Part shown: positions 1 through 9,506 of the stretch, piece by piece
How the letters are laid out: each line of letters begins with the position of its first letter
How positions within the stretch are numbered: position 1 is the first letter of the stretch
Source: JBOFEH01 sp051650265
GTDB taxonomy: Bacteria > Bacillota > Clostridia > Lachnospirales > Cellulosilyticaceae
Assembly (NCBI GenBank): GCA_051650265.1
Contig: JBOFIR010000108.1
Coordinates: 1 to 61,430, forward strand
Direction of reading: 5' to 3'
DNA: 61,430 bases
Position numbers and translations under genes: made by a program
The notes under the pieces: model-generated
Database searches by the model: none
The model's input: the letters and a program-made list of their open reading frames with translations, nothing else
What the model was told of the DNA's origin: nothing

Positions 1-1
1 G

Positions 2-2281
2 CGGGCGGATGAACTGGTCATCTCTGAGGCATTTCTTGAGGCCAATCCGCAGTACCAGCTAGGTAGTACGCTCAGCCTTACAGAGGGAAGTCGGCAAGTA
101 GGTGGGCAAGATCTGGATCAGCTTGCGCTCTGGCAAGAAGGTGAAGTATTTGAGCAGACAATGCAGGCGCAGACTTATACGATTGTGGGTGTGATTAGTG
201 AGAATTATGAGTATAGTGATAGTCCGTTTTTCTTAAGTCTTGGTTATAGTGATGAGCTACTACCTCATAGAGATTATGTGGTCTACGTCAAACTAGGACA
301 AATCAGAGATACCTATCAAGTGCTCCCAGATATAGCACAGCGCATAGGAATGACACCGGGAAGCAATGGCAAGTATCCGATTCTCTACAATCGCTACTTA
401 CTCGAGAAGTTTGGGGTGTTTGAAAAAGGGTTCACCATGCAATTTGTCAATACACTGATCCTTTGGGGTGTGATTGCAGTGGTAGTTTGTGCATTCTTCG
501 TAGTGATCATCTACCATACCTTTGCCGTATCTACAAGGTCAAGGATCAAGTATCTAGGTCTTCTCAAAAGTATTGGAGCGAGCCCAAAGCAGATTCAGCA
601 ATCGGTATGTTTTGAAGGTTTGCTATTATCAGTAGTAGGCATTCCGATAGGGTTACTTGGAGGCTATGGGGTTGTGACGTTGATGATTGGACTTCTCAAT
701 CAGAGCTATGAGAAGCTGGATCTGATGGAAATGGTGGTGCGCGTACACTGCAATGTATGGATGATCGTACTGATTGTTCTGGCAGCACTGGCAGTCGTTA
801 TGATATCAGCTTATCTTCCTGCAAGGCATGTGGCGCGTATGTCGCCGATCGTTGCCATCAAGCAAGAGGGGGGCTATGCGGTCAAGAAGCGTAAGTACTC
901 ACTTTTTACGAGGCAACTGGAAAAACATTTTGGTGTAGAGGGAAGTCTCGCCATGAAGTCGCACTATGCACATAAGAAAGGATTCCGCGCAGCCTTTATT
1001 TCGCTTACTCTAAGTTTTTCTATACTTGTAGGTGGGATGCTCTTTTATAATGTGTATCAATTCCTTTATTTTGAGTATATTCCGCCAGAGCAGGTAGTAC
1101 GTGCAGACTATGAGATGAAACTCAGAATAAGTGAAGTACCCACAGAGAAGGCGCAGCAGCTTGAGCAGGAGCTGAAACAAATCAAAGAAGTAAGTGCCTT
1201 CCAAGATACAAGGACAAGTCTTTATGGCACCTATATGGCCAAGGAGGGGGAGTTCTCTGCGCAGATCATGGAGCGGGGCCTTTCACCTTTGCAGAAAGAA
1301 CATACACCAAGGGATGGAAAGTATGCACTAACTGCTGAGCTCATTACCATAGATGATGAAGCTTTTGCACGCTACTGCCAGAAAATAGGCGTAGACGTAG
1401 CAAACTTTGGGGCGGTATCTGAGCTACCCAAAGCTATTCTCTACAATCGGACGCTATATGATAAGAAAGCACTAATCGCAAGGCAAGAGTATGTACCATT
1501 GGTAGACTGGCAGATGCCTTACCAAGCTGCTTTTGTGGAAAGAAAGGGGCAGTGGGATGAGTCAAATGAGGTCAAGCCTTTTGTGGTAGAAGTAGTTCAC
1601 GGAACAGATGTGCCGCCGGATTATACCATGAGCTTTGAATATTATCAGATCGTTTTGGTCATGCCAGAGTCGCAGTTGCCAGTATTACTCCCACAGCTTG
1701 GGGAGCGTAATCAGACACTTCTAGGGCGTGAGATGATCTATATGGATATTCCAAAAGATCAGGTTGCCGCTGTCAAAAGTCAGGTAGAGACGATCTATGA
1801 ACAGTTTCTAGAGAGAGATAATTTCTATTTATGGGATGTGCTTACGGTAGAGGAAGAGCAAAAGAGTATGATTCTGCTGATGGTGCAGCTTGCCACCTTG
1901 GGGGTAGCTTTTATCTCTCTCATCGGCATTGTGAATATCTATAGCACCATGAGCCATCAGGTGATGGTGAGAAGACGTGAGTTTGCTATGCTCAAAAGTG
2001 CGGGGCTTTCCCCACAGGGGCTACGTAAGATGCTCTTCTTTGAATGTATACTTTATAGTACAAAGCCTATTTTGTATAGCATCATACCGCTTGGCGCGTT
2101 TGGTATATGGCTCCTTTATCTTGCCAAATTTGGCCCGTGGATGCTCTTTGAAGTATTTCCTTATGGTGTATTTGTAGGGGCAGGGCTCTGCATGGGTGCA
2201 ATGATCTTTGTGATTGCCTATGGTTTGGCGCATGGCATTGAGAAAGAAGCGATTGTTGATGTGATTAAGGATGAATCCTAA
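2..2281 (+). CDS. FtsX-family ABC transporter permease (5' end outside window)
   Basis: The frame is open from base 2, so the gene starts upstream and about 759 residues are visible. The protein has the MacB/FtsX layout: an extracytoplasmic region, a three-helix FtsX block (bases about 440-830) holding the typical IGASPKQIQQS segment, a second TM and a large extracytoplasmic domain (about 1080-1850), and a second FtsX block at the C-terminus with SAGLSPQGLRKM. Such permeases work with an ABC ATPase in peptide, lipid or antibiotic export and sensing rather than in nutrient import. The ATPase would be expected just upstream, outside the window. The first ATG inside the window (161) is internal, not the start. 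Substrate unknown. Confidence 0.85.
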   Translation, partial: RADELVISEAFLEANPQYQLGSTLSLTEGSRQVGGQDLDQLALWQEGEVFEQTMQAQTYTIVGVISENYEYSDSPFFLSLGYSDELLPHRDYVVYVKLGQIRDTYQVLPDIAQRIGMTPGSNGKYPILYNRYLLEKFGVFEKGFTMQFVNTLILWGVIAVVVCAFFVVIIYHTFAVSTRSRIKYLGLLKSIGASPKQIQQSVCFEGLLLSVVGIPIGLLGGYGVVTLMIGLLNQSYEKLDLMEMVVRVHCNVWMIVLIVLAALAVVMISAYLPARHVARMSPIVAIKQEGGYAVKKRKYSLFTRQLEKHFGVEGSLAMKSHYAHKKGFRAAFISLTLSFSILVGGMLFYNVYQFLYFEYIPPEQVVRADYEMKLRISEVPTEKAQQLEQELKQIKEVSAFQDTRTSLYGTYMAKEGEFSAQIMERGLSPLQKEHTPRDGKYALTAELITIDDEAFARYCQKIGVDVANFGAVSELPKAILYNRTLYDKKALIARQEYVPLVDWQMPYQAAFVERKGQWDESNEVKPFVVEVVHGTDVPPDYTMSFEYYQIVLVMPESQLPVLLPQLGERNQTLLGREMIYMDIPKDQVAAVKSQVETIYEQFLERDNFYLWDVLTVEEEQKSMILLMVQLATLGVAFISLIGIVNIYSTMSHQVMVRRREFAMLKSAGLSPQGLRKMLFFECILYSTKPILYSIIPLGAFGIWLLYLAKFGPWMLFEVFPYGVFVGAGLCMGAMIFVIAYGLAHGIEKEAIVDVIKDES

Positions 2282-2300
2282 TAAGTATGAGAATAAAATA

Positions 2301-2354
2301 TTGACCAGGTGGTTTGTTTAGTGATAGTATAAAAACAAACCACCTGGTTTGTTT
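2301..2354 (+). promoter_or_regulatory. Promoter with tandem TetR operators
   Basis: Two ACCA-NN-TGGT palindromes lie at 2304-2313 (centre GG) and 2339-2348 (centre CC). The right one extends to a 22-bp palindrome at 2333-2354 with 10-bp arms (AAACAAACCA / TGGTTTGTTT). The outer 16-bp arms 2304-2319 and 2333-2348 are also perfect inverted repeats of each other. A -35 TTGACC (2301-2306) and a -10 TAGTAT (2325-2330), 18 bp apart, overlap and are bracketed by the operators. This is the classic layout of TetR autorepression; the adjacent gene at 2375 is the obvious binder. Confidence 0.8.
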
Positions 2355-2374
2355 TTGTGTGAAAGGAGTAGACT

Positions 2375-2995
2375 ATGGGACGTGAAGCACAAAATGAATT
2401 GAGCAAAGAACGGATTTTACAAGCGGCACTAGAAGAGTTTGGTCAAAAAGGGTACGAAGCAGCTTCTACCAATGCGATGTGCAAGAAGCATGAGATCTCA
2501 AAAGGATTACTTTTTCATTACTATAAAAGTAAAGATGAACTCTTTTTGGTATGCGTACAAAAATGCTTTGATGAACTGAGCGGTTATTTACAAACTCATT
2601 GCCAAGAAGTGGATGGGACGATCAAAGAGGTACTAGGGGATTACTTTAAGAAGCGTCTGGCTTTTTTTAAGGCGAATCCGTTGTATGAGATGATCTTTAA
2701 TACAGCAACACTTGGGACGCCGGAGCATCTGGGTCAGGCTATTAGGGAATTAAGAGCATGTCTTAAGGCAACCAATGAAGTAATTCTGATGAGGGTCCTG
2801 ACAAAGATGCCACTAAGGCAAGGTGTAGAGGCTGACCAGGTTACAGAGATGATTTTAGGATTTGCAGATTATTTACAGCTCAAACACCGTTTTACAGGCA
2901 CTTGTGAGATTGAAGCTGCCCAAGAGGTAGCAAAGCACCAAGAAGCGCTCGGGCAAATGGTAGAGATGCTTTTTTATGGGATTTTAGAAGGGTAG
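2375..2995 (+). CDS. TetR/AcrR family transcriptional repressor
   Basis: The protein has 206 residues, normal for the family. The N-terminal helix-turn-helix spans about residues 10-55 and includes the typical GLLFHYYKSKDELF segment. The C-terminal ligand domain is not diagnostic. The start is set by GAAAGGAG at about 2361-2368. It lies directly downstream of tandem palindromic operators and 9 bp upstream of an antiporter gene, so it probably represses itself and the antiporter and is released by a compound or ionic stress. The inducer cannot be told from sequence. Confidence 0.85.
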   Translation: MGREAQNELSKERILQAALEEFGQKGYEAASTNAMCKKHEISKGLLFHYYKSKDELFLVCVQKCFDELSGYLQTHCQEVDGTIKEVLGDYFKKRLAFFKANPLYEMIFNTATLGTPEHLGQAIRELRACLKATNEVILMRVLTKMPLRQGVEADQVTEMILGFADYLQLKHRFTGTCEIEAAQEVAKHQEALGQMVEMLFYGILEG

Positions 2996-3004
2996 GAATA
3001 AGCG

Positions 3005-4267
3005 ATGATTAAAGAATTGGTATTATTAATTGCATTTATTGGACTTGCGATGGTGGTCGGGAAGCTAGTGAGTAAGCTTAAGCTTCCTGCGATCCTAGGA
3101 TGGCTTGTGACAGGCATGATCATCGGGCCTCATGCACTGGGCTGGATGAGTGAAGAGATGATGAATAGTAATATGTTCCATACACTCACAGGCATTGGTG
3201 AAGTTGCGATGGGGATTATGATTGGGACGGAGCTGATCTGGTCAGAACTCAAGGAATCAGGCAAACAGATCATGACCATCTGTATCACTGAGGCGTTTGG
3301 GACCATGATTGTGGTGACACTTGTGTTTGGTGTTGTTTTTGCAGTGACAGGTGTGCCTGTCTATTTAGCATGTATATTTGGGGCGATCGCCCTTGCCACA
3401 GCGCCAGCACCGTCGATCTCGATTATCAATGAATACAAGGCTAAGGGGCCAGTGTCTAAGACGCTCATCCCACTTGCGGTGTTAGATGATGTTGTAGCAC
3501 TTCTTGTGTTTTTCATCGTAATGGGGATTGTATCAGGGTTGGTAGCAGGAGAGGCAATGCCTTTCTATGTGGTACCACTGATGATCGTGATGCCGATTGT
3601 ATTGGGGGCAGTGATCGGCGTCGTTTCTTCTTTTGTACTCAAAAGAGACATGGGAACATGGATGACAAGATTCACCACAGTAGGCTGTATCTTAGTGACA
3701 GTGGGGATTGGTAGCGTGATCAATACAGTCATCTTGCCAGAGCCACTGATGAATATGATGCTCATGGGTGTAAGCTTTGCGGCAGCTTTTGCAAACTGTA
3801 TGACAACCCAGAGACTCCATCAGCTCAGAAAAGATATGATGCCAATACTTGGCGTGATCATGATTATTATGATCCTCAATCTAGGTGCACCACTTGATTA
3901 TCATCTGATCATGGGAGCAGGTGCATTTACAGCAATTTATATTATTGCACGTGCTGTGGGCAAACTTGGTGGCGCCTATGTTGGGGCAGCGGCATCTCAA
4001 GCGCCAGATACAGTTAAGAAGTATCTTGGTTTCACGCTTTTACCACATTCAGGGGTATCCCTGATCTTTACAGGGATGGCAGTGGGTACATTGAGTGGTC
4101 CAGCACCTGAGTATGCCATGATGATTCAAGGAACCATAGCCGCTGCGGCTGTGATCAATGAAATCATAGCAGTCTTTTTGGCAAGACAAGGATTCAAGTG
4201 GGCAGGTGAGCTACAAGGTGAAAATGATGAAGTTATTCCATTAAAACAAGAGCAGCAAACAATTTAA
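3005..4267 (+). CDS. CPA2-type cation:proton antiporter (Na_H_Exchanger family)
   Basis: A 420-residue polytopic membrane protein with 11-13 hydrophobic segments and no cytoplasmic TrkA-N domain. The segment LAVLDDVVALLVFF around residue 160 carries the paired Asp typical of electrogenic Na+/H+ or K+/H+ exchangers. The family swaps protons for Na+ or K+ across the cytoplasmic membrane for pH and salt balance. It sits 9 bp behind the TetR gene and ahead of a terminator, so the two form one autoregulated transcript. Which cation is moved cannot be told. Some homologues move organic or drug-like cations, which would fit TetR control. Confidence 0.8.
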   Translation: MIKELVLLIAFIGLAMVVGKLVSKLKLPAILGWLVTGMIIGPHALGWMSEEMMNSNMFHTLTGIGEVAMGIMIGTELIWSELKESGKQIMTICITEAFGTMIVVTLVFGVVFAVTGVPVYLACIFGAIALATAPAPSISIINEYKAKGPVSKTLIPLAVLDDVVALLVFFIVMGIVSGLVAGEAMPFYVVPLMIVMPIVLGAVIGVVSSFVLKRDMGTWMTRFTTVGCILVTVGIGSVINTVILPEPLMNMMLMGVSFAAAFANCMTTQRLHQLRKDMMPILGVIMIIMILNLGAPLDYHLIMGAGAFTAIYIIARAVGKLGGAYVGAAASQAPDTVKKYLGFTLLPHSGVSLIFTGMAVGTLSGPAPEYAMMIQGTIAAAAVINEIIAVFLARQGFKWAGELQGENDEVIPLKQEQQTI

Positions 4268-4584
4268 CATAAGATATCATAGCAAAGGCTATACCTAAGG
4301 GTATAGCCTTTTTTGTTAAGATAAGGTGAAAAAAGGAAAATAAACTTCTTAAAAAATTGGAAAAACTTATTAATAAATTAGAATTTTAGTATAAAATGCA
4401 CTAAAAAATAATATAAATAGCAAAAAAACTATAAAAACTGTTGCGATACACTAAAAACAGTGCTAATATAATTAAAAAAATGAATTAAAATTTTATTTAA
4501 AATAATCAGAATTTTACTAAACACACACAAGCTATTTAGGGTATGATGGGGAATTAAAAATACAAAGAGTTTGGGGGATTTACC
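4268..4584. other. AT-rich intergenic leader before the carbohydrate cluster
   Basis: After the terminator the next 270 bases are very AT-rich and hold no ORF. A TATGAT -10-like hexamer lies at 4542-4547, but no convincing -35 was found 16-18 bp upstream. The region must hold the promoter for the 4585-20005 gene series. I could not find a clear catabolite-response element by eye. Confidence 0.5.
4284..4315 (+). terminator. Rho-independent terminator
   Basis: A 12-bp perfect stem (4284-4295 / 4300-4311), TAAG loop and T-rich tail close the TetR-antiporter transcript. Confidence 0.9.
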
Positions 4585-5586
4585 ATGAGTATTCTTTCGG
4601 TGTATGCAACAAATAGAAGTTTAGTTCAACTGACAGATCAGGATTTAGGTGTACTCGATATTGTGAATGTTTCTTTTGGGGTATTAGTTGATGGCGCTAT
4701 TTCGGTGGAGCAGCTCACGCATCTAGAAGAGGTCAAAAGGTTTAGGGAGAGTAATCCAAAGCTGAGAATTTATCTTTCACTTGCAAGTGGTGAAACGAGT
4801 AAGTTTGGAGATGTCACACGCACAGAGGAAGGCATTCAAAAAGTGGTAGAGAGCGTTGTCAAAATAGTTAGTGAGTGGGATCTTGATGGGATCGATGTAG
4901 ACTGGGAATATCCAGAGGGGCCAATAGAGCGTCACAATCATACGTTGCTATTAGAGGCTTTACGCAAAGGACTAGATACGGTATCTGATACACGGTATAG
5001 AGCACTATCAATTGCAGCGGGAAGTAAGAATTGGTACTTTGAAATCACAGAGCTTTCAGAGTCAGTCAAATACCTTGATTACGTGAACCTGATGACTTAT
5101 GACATCAATGCAGGCTATGAAGTAACCATGCATCACTCTTGCCCAACCAAGATGGCATCGGATCAGGTGGAAGATGGCAGTACAGAAGAAAATATTGCTT
5201 TATTTATCAAAAATGGTGTGCCAGCTGAGAAGCTTATCATAGGTGCAGCCTTCTATTCTCGTCAATGGCACGGTGTAGTCAATGAAAATAATGGCTTACA
5301 TAGTTATGCAGGCAGTAAAAGTGATTATGGCCCAGGGTATACAAGGCTGATCGAAGAGTATGTGAATCAAAAAGGATATATACGTTACTGGGACGAAGCG
5401 GCTAATGCACCTTATCTTTTCAATGGCGATAACTTTATCACTTATGAAGATGAAGAATCACTGACTTGTAAGTGCGATCTGGTGAAGAAGTGGCAGATAG
5501 CAGGTATTATGGCATGGGAGTACTCCTATGATGAGCACCATACTTTGATCTCAGTGATGCGTCATGCATTGGACCGTAATAGATAA
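4585..5586 (+). CDS. Cytoplasmic GH18 glycoside hydrolase (chitinase/ENGase-like)
   Basis: A 333-residue single-domain enzyme. The GH18 catalytic signature DLDGIDVDWEYP sits at about residues 98-110, with the proton-donor Glu near 108. Further TIM-barrel motifs follow (VNLMTYD near 170, GIMAWEYSYD near the end). There is no signal peptide, so it should act inside the cell. GH18 enzymes cleave beta-1,4 GlcNAc linkages in chitin oligomers or the chitobiose core of N-glycans by substrate-assisted catalysis. It is first in a cluster with two sugar importers and a second, exported GH18, which suggests that it finishes the breakdown of imported oligosaccharides. The exact linkage is not determinable. 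Confidence 0.85.
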   Translation: MSILSVYATNRSLVQLTDQDLGVLDIVNVSFGVLVDGAISVEQLTHLEEVKRFRESNPKLRIYLSLASGETSKFGDVTRTEEGIQKVVESVVKIVSEWDLDGIDVDWEYPEGPIERHNHTLLLEALRKGLDTVSDTRYRALSIAAGSKNWYFEITELSESVKYLDYVNLMTYDINAGYEVTMHHSCPTKMASDQVEDGSTEENIALFIKNGVPAEKLIIGAAFYSRQWHGVVNENNGLHSYAGSKSDYGPGYTRLIEEYVNQKGYIRYWDEAANAPYLFNGDNFITYEDEESLTCKCDLVKKWQIAGIMAWEYSYDEHHTLISVMRHALDRNR

Positions 5587-5617
5587 TAAGTGGCTATATT
5601 GAAAGGAGGATGACTAG

Positions 5618-8512
5618 GTGGGAAAAGTTAAGAAGTATGTAGCATTGATGATGTGTATGACAACACTTTCGACAACAGTCACTTATGGTGTGGCTAAGGA
5701 TTTAGGTGATCAAGTGGCTATCGGCAATGAGATGATTGCTGAGGCATTGCTGAATGCGGCGGATTATGAAGCTTTCTTAGAGGCGAATAAAGATGCGGCA
5801 AGGCCAGATCAGAAAGTAGCATTCGCGTTAGATGAGGGACAGAGTATTGTCACTGTACTAGATAGTTACATAGAAGGTGTAGAGCAGGGTATTTTCACCA
5901 AAGCGGGAGACAAGACTGTATGGAAAGGAGAAGTGAGTGCGGCTGGCTTATATGCCATTGAGCTGGCTTATGTGGCAGAGTATGATAGAGGATCACCCAT
6001 CCAGCGTACATTTTATGTAAATGGGGAGTTGCAACATAGCGGAGCAATCGAAGCAGAATTCCCAAGAATCTATACAGATAATCCGTCAGATCTTGGGAGA
6101 AGAGATCAAAACAACAATGAAATCAGACCTTCACAAGTGGAGATCAAAGCACTTCAAGAAAACTTTGTGAAAGACCCTATTGGTTACTATACAGAGCCCT
6201 ATCTATTTTACTTCGAAAAAGGTGAAAATACGATCACCATTGAAGGTGTGAGCGAGCCAATGGTGGTTGATGCGGTGTATGTGACACCACTACCAGATGC
6301 ACCAGTCTATGAGGCATACAAAGAAAGTTACCAAGGTCAAAGTCTTGCAGGTGCACCAACTATTTTCTTAGAAGCAGAGAAGGCACAGTTCAAATCTACA
6401 CCTGTACTGTATGGACAGTATGATCGTACAAGTCCAAAGACTAGTCCTTTTGACAAAGATGCACAGCTGATCAATATGATGGGTGGTAGCAACTGGAGCA
6501 TACCAGGACAGAGTCTTGTATGGAACTTTGATGTGGAAAAATCAGGGATGTATACGATCTATCTCAAGTCTAAGCAAAACTATAGTCGTGACTTTAGATC
6601 AAGTCGTGCGATTTCTATAGATGGCAAAGTACCTTTTGAAGAGTTAGAAAGCTACGAATTCATCTATGGACCTAAGTGGCAGACAGAGCCATTAGGTAAC
6701 GGAGAAGAAGCTTTTCAGATCTACCTTGAAGAAGGGACTCATGAGCTCAAGATCGAGGCGAATCTCGGTAGCGTGACGGGGCAGGCGAGAAAGGTACAAG
6801 ATATTCTCTTCCAACTCAATGAGTTGTATACAGATATTATGGTACTTACAGGTGCTACACCTGATAAGATGCGTGATTATCGCTTGGGGACACTGATGCC
6901 TGATCTGACCTCTGAGATGGGGCGCTTGGCAGATGAACTAGAAGCAGTCGCTCAGTGGATGTACGCCTATAGTGGCAAGGGACAAAATAATGCGTGTCTG
7001 GATGTCTCTATTCGTCAGCTCCGTAAGATGAGTAAAGATGCAGATGTGATCCCAAAAGAACTCGATTTCTTTAAAGCCAACAACGGCGCGATTGCCAACT
7101 GGCTGATCAAAGTCAGGGAGCAGCCACTTGCGCTTGATTATATTGCGTTTGTATCGACAGAAGGGGAGAGCTTACCAGCGGCTAATGCCACTATGATGGA
7201 GCAATTTGTATTCTCTACAAGAAACTTCCTCAGATCATTCTCAAAAGACTATACCACACTCGGAACACTCTCTACAGAAGATCAAAGTAAAGAAACGATC
7301 ACCGTTTGGATCCCAACAGGACGTGATCAAGCACAGGTGTTACGTAAGCTGATTGATATGTATTTTACACCACAATATGGCATTGATGTGAATTTGCAAT
7401 TGGTGACAGGTGGTTCACTACTGCCTGCGACAGTGGCTGGTATTGGACCTGATGTGGCGCTGAGCATGGGCGATACAGAGCCAGTCAACTATGCGGTAAG
7501 GGATGCTGTTATTGATCTTAACCGATTTGAAGACTTTGAAGAAGTCAGCCAAAGGTTCTTGCCAGAGCGTATGGTGCCGCTGAGTTTTGATGACAAAGTC
7601 TATGCCTTGCCAGAAACACAAAACTTTAATGTGATGTTTTATCGTACAGATATTCTTCAAAACTTAGGGATTGAAGTCCCTACAACTTGGACAGAAGTGG
7701 TAGCAACAATCCCACTCCTACTCAAAAACAACATGAACTTTGCACTCCCTGTATCTGTACCTAGAGCAGACCTTATTGAAGCAGGGACAAGTACCTATTA
7801 TACGATGCTCTTCCAAAATGGCGGGGAGATCTACAAAGAAGGCGGTATGCTCAGTGACCTTGACTCTGAGACTGGTCTGGATTCGTTTAAGCAGTGGACA
7901 AATCTCTTTGTAAACTATGCGTTACCACAAGAGTATGATTTCTTGACACGATTCCGTACAGGTGAATCACCAATCATGGTGGGTAACTTTGGTAACTTTA
8001 ATACACTGATGATTTCTGCACCAGAGATCAAAGGTCTTTGGGGCTTCACATTGATTCCTGGAACACTCAAGGCAGATGGCAGTATTGATCATAGTACACC
8101 AATCTCTGGATCAGACTGTTTTATCTTGAAGAATTCAGATAACTACGATGCATCATGGGAGTTCCTCAAGTGGTGGACAAGCGCCGAAACGCAGGTTGCA
8201 TACGGCAAGGAGATGGAGAGTGTACTTGGGCCATCAGCCAGATATGCCACAGCCAACTTAGAAGGGTTTGCTCAAATTCCATGGGATAGTGCCTTCTATA
8301 GTGTGCTCAAGGAGCAGATGCAGTGGGGTAGAGGGATCGAGCAGGTACCAGGTGGTTACTTTACAGGCAGACATATCAACAATGCTTTCCGTAAGGTGGT
8401 CAATGACAAAGGGGATACAAGAGAAACTTTACTGGATTATGTCTATGTTATCAACCAAGAGCTCATAGGCAAACGTAAGGAGTTTGGACTACCTGTTGCA
8501 CAGGACTATTAA
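5618..8512 (+). CDS. Large ABC extracellular solute-binding protein with N-terminal carbohydrate-binding-like domains
   Basis: 964 residues, starting at a GTG behind AAAGGAGG (5602-5609). A signal peptide occupies about residues 1-27. No lipobox is present, which is unusual for a Gram-positive binding protein. Residues about 80-220 and 240-400 are beta-rich, CBM-like repeats (both with a G-(L/M)-Y-(A/T)-I segment). A helical linker follows, and about 560-950 is a type-1 sugar-binding fold with VMFYRTDILQNLGIEVPTTW. It probably captures an oligosaccharide for the permeases encoded right behind it. The CBM-like half may hold polymer near the membrane. Confidence 0.8.
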   Translation: MGKVKKYVALMMCMTTLSTTVTYGVAKDLGDQVAIGNEMIAEALLNAADYEAFLEANKDAARPDQKVAFALDEGQSIVTVLDSYIEGVEQGIFTKAGDKTVWKGEVSAAGLYAIELAYVAEYDRGSPIQRTFYVNGELQHSGAIEAEFPRIYTDNPSDLGRRDQNNNEIRPSQVEIKALQENFVKDPIGYYTEPYLFYFEKGENTITIEGVSEPMVVDAVYVTPLPDAPVYEAYKESYQGQSLAGAPTIFLEAEKAQFKSTPVLYGQYDRTSPKTSPFDKDAQLINMMGGSNWSIPGQSLVWNFDVEKSGMYTIYLKSKQNYSRDFRSSRAISIDGKVPFEELESYEFIYGPKWQTEPLGNGEEAFQIYLEEGTHELKIEANLGSVTGQARKVQDILFQLNELYTDIMVLTGATPDKMRDYRLGTLMPDLTSEMGRLADELEAVAQWMYAYSGKGQNNACLDVSIRQLRKMSKDADVIPKELDFFKANNGAIANWLIKVREQPLALDYIAFVSTEGESLPAANATMMEQFVFSTRNFLRSFSKDYTTLGTLSTEDQSKETITVWIPTGRDQAQVLRKLIDMYFTPQYGIDVNLQLVTGGSLLPATVAGIGPDVALSMGDTEPVNYAVRDAVIDLNRFEDFEEVSQRFLPERMVPLSFDDKVYALPETQNFNVMFYRTDILQNLGIEVPTTWTEVVATIPLLLKNNMNFALPVSVPRADLIEAGTSTYYTMLFQNGGEIYKEGGMLSDLDSETGLDSFKQWTNLFVNYALPQEYDFLTRFRTGESPIMVGNFGNFNTLMISAPEIKGLWGFTLIPGTLKADGSIDHSTPISGSDCFILKNSDNYDASWEFLKWWTSAETQVAYGKEMESVLGPSARYATANLEGFAQIPWDSAFYSVLKEQMQWGRGIEQVPGGYFTGRHINNAFRKVVNDKGDTRETLLDYVYVINQELIGKRKEFGLPVAQDY

Positions 8513-8547
8513 TACAAAATGTTCATTCATTGAGGGGGAGGTTTACC

Positions 8548-9471
8548 GTGGATTTCTTGCAGAATCAGAAGAAGAAAATCGGGGCTGTTTTAAAGCAAAT
8601 GTACCTCAATTATGATGCTTATTTACTGATTGCACCATTTGGCATCATCTTTATTCTATTTACTTTATTACCAGTTGCGACATCACTTTATTATAGCTTT
8701 ACCTATTACAATATTTTGGAGCCCCCACAGTTCATTGGGTTCCAAAACTATATCAATCTCTTGGTCAATGATGATGTGTTCCTTATTGCTTTTAAGAATA
8801 CATTTATTATTGCGGCGATCACTGGATTTATTGGGTATTTTGCCTGCTTCTTCTTTGCGTGGCTTATCAATGAATTACCGCCGATTCCAAGATCAATTAT
8901 GGTTGTTATTTTCTACGCACCATCTATTTCAGGCGCAGCGTTCCTGATCTGGTCTATTATTTTTAGTGGTGATGCCTACGGGTATCTCAATGCGATCTTG
9001 CTAGACCTAGGTTTGATCAACTCACCTGTGAGATGGCTCACAGATCCTAAGTATATGTTGACAATCGTCATTATTGTACAGCTCTGGATGAGTCTTGGTG
9101 CAGGATTCTTATCTTTCGTAGCAGGCTTTAAGATGGTGGATCAGACCCAATATGAAGCAGGGTACATTGATGGGATCAAAAACCGCTGGCAAGAGCTTTG
9201 GTTCATTACATTTCCATCTATGCGTCCACAGCTTATGTTCGGCGCTGTGATGACCATTACTTCCTCTTTTACAGTAGCAGATGTGACCGCACAGCTTTGC
9301 GGTAGTCCAAGTACAGATTATGCAGCGCATACAATCCTCAACCACCTCAATGACTATGGTGGTGTCAGATTTGATATGGGTTATGCTTGTGCGATTGCGA
9401 GTATTTTGTTTATCACAATGCTAGGACTCAATCAAGTCATCCAAAGGATGCTTGGTAAGCTAGGTCAATAG
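8548..9471 (+). CDS. Carbohydrate ABC transporter permease, MalF/UgpA type
   Basis: A 307-residue permease with six predicted TM helices and the EAA loop segment YEAGYIDGIKNRWQELWFITFP near residue 210, which contacts the ATPase. The start is placed at the GTG at 8548, six bases behind GGGGAGG (8535-8541). A TTG at 8530 overlaps that ribosome site and is unlikely. It follows the large binding protein and precedes a MalG-type partner, so together they form an importer. No ATPase is encoded nearby; a shared MsmK-like ATPase elsewhere is expected. Confidence 0.85.
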   Translation: MDFLQNQKKKIGAVLKQMYLNYDAYLLIAPFGIIFILFTLLPVATSLYYSFTYYNILEPPQFIGFQNYINLLVNDDVFLIAFKNTFIIAAITGFIGYFACFFFAWLINELPPIPRSIMVVIFYAPSISGAAFLIWSIIFSGDAYGYLNAILLDLGLINSPVRWLTDPKYMLTIVIIVQLWMSLGAGFLSFVAGFKMVDQTQYEAGYIDGIKNRWQELWFITFPSMRPQLMFGAVMTITSSFTVADVTAQLCGSPSTDYAAHTILNHLNDYGGVRFDMGYACAIASILFITMLGLNQVIQRMLGKLGQ

Positions 9472-9506
9472 AGAGATGAAAATGAAGAGGAAAGGCGGTC
9501 GTACGT

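Noticed and set aside
161..163. ATG at 161 as start of the FtsX permease
   Set aside because: The frame is open back to base 2 with plausible FtsX ectodomain sequence, so this Met is internal.
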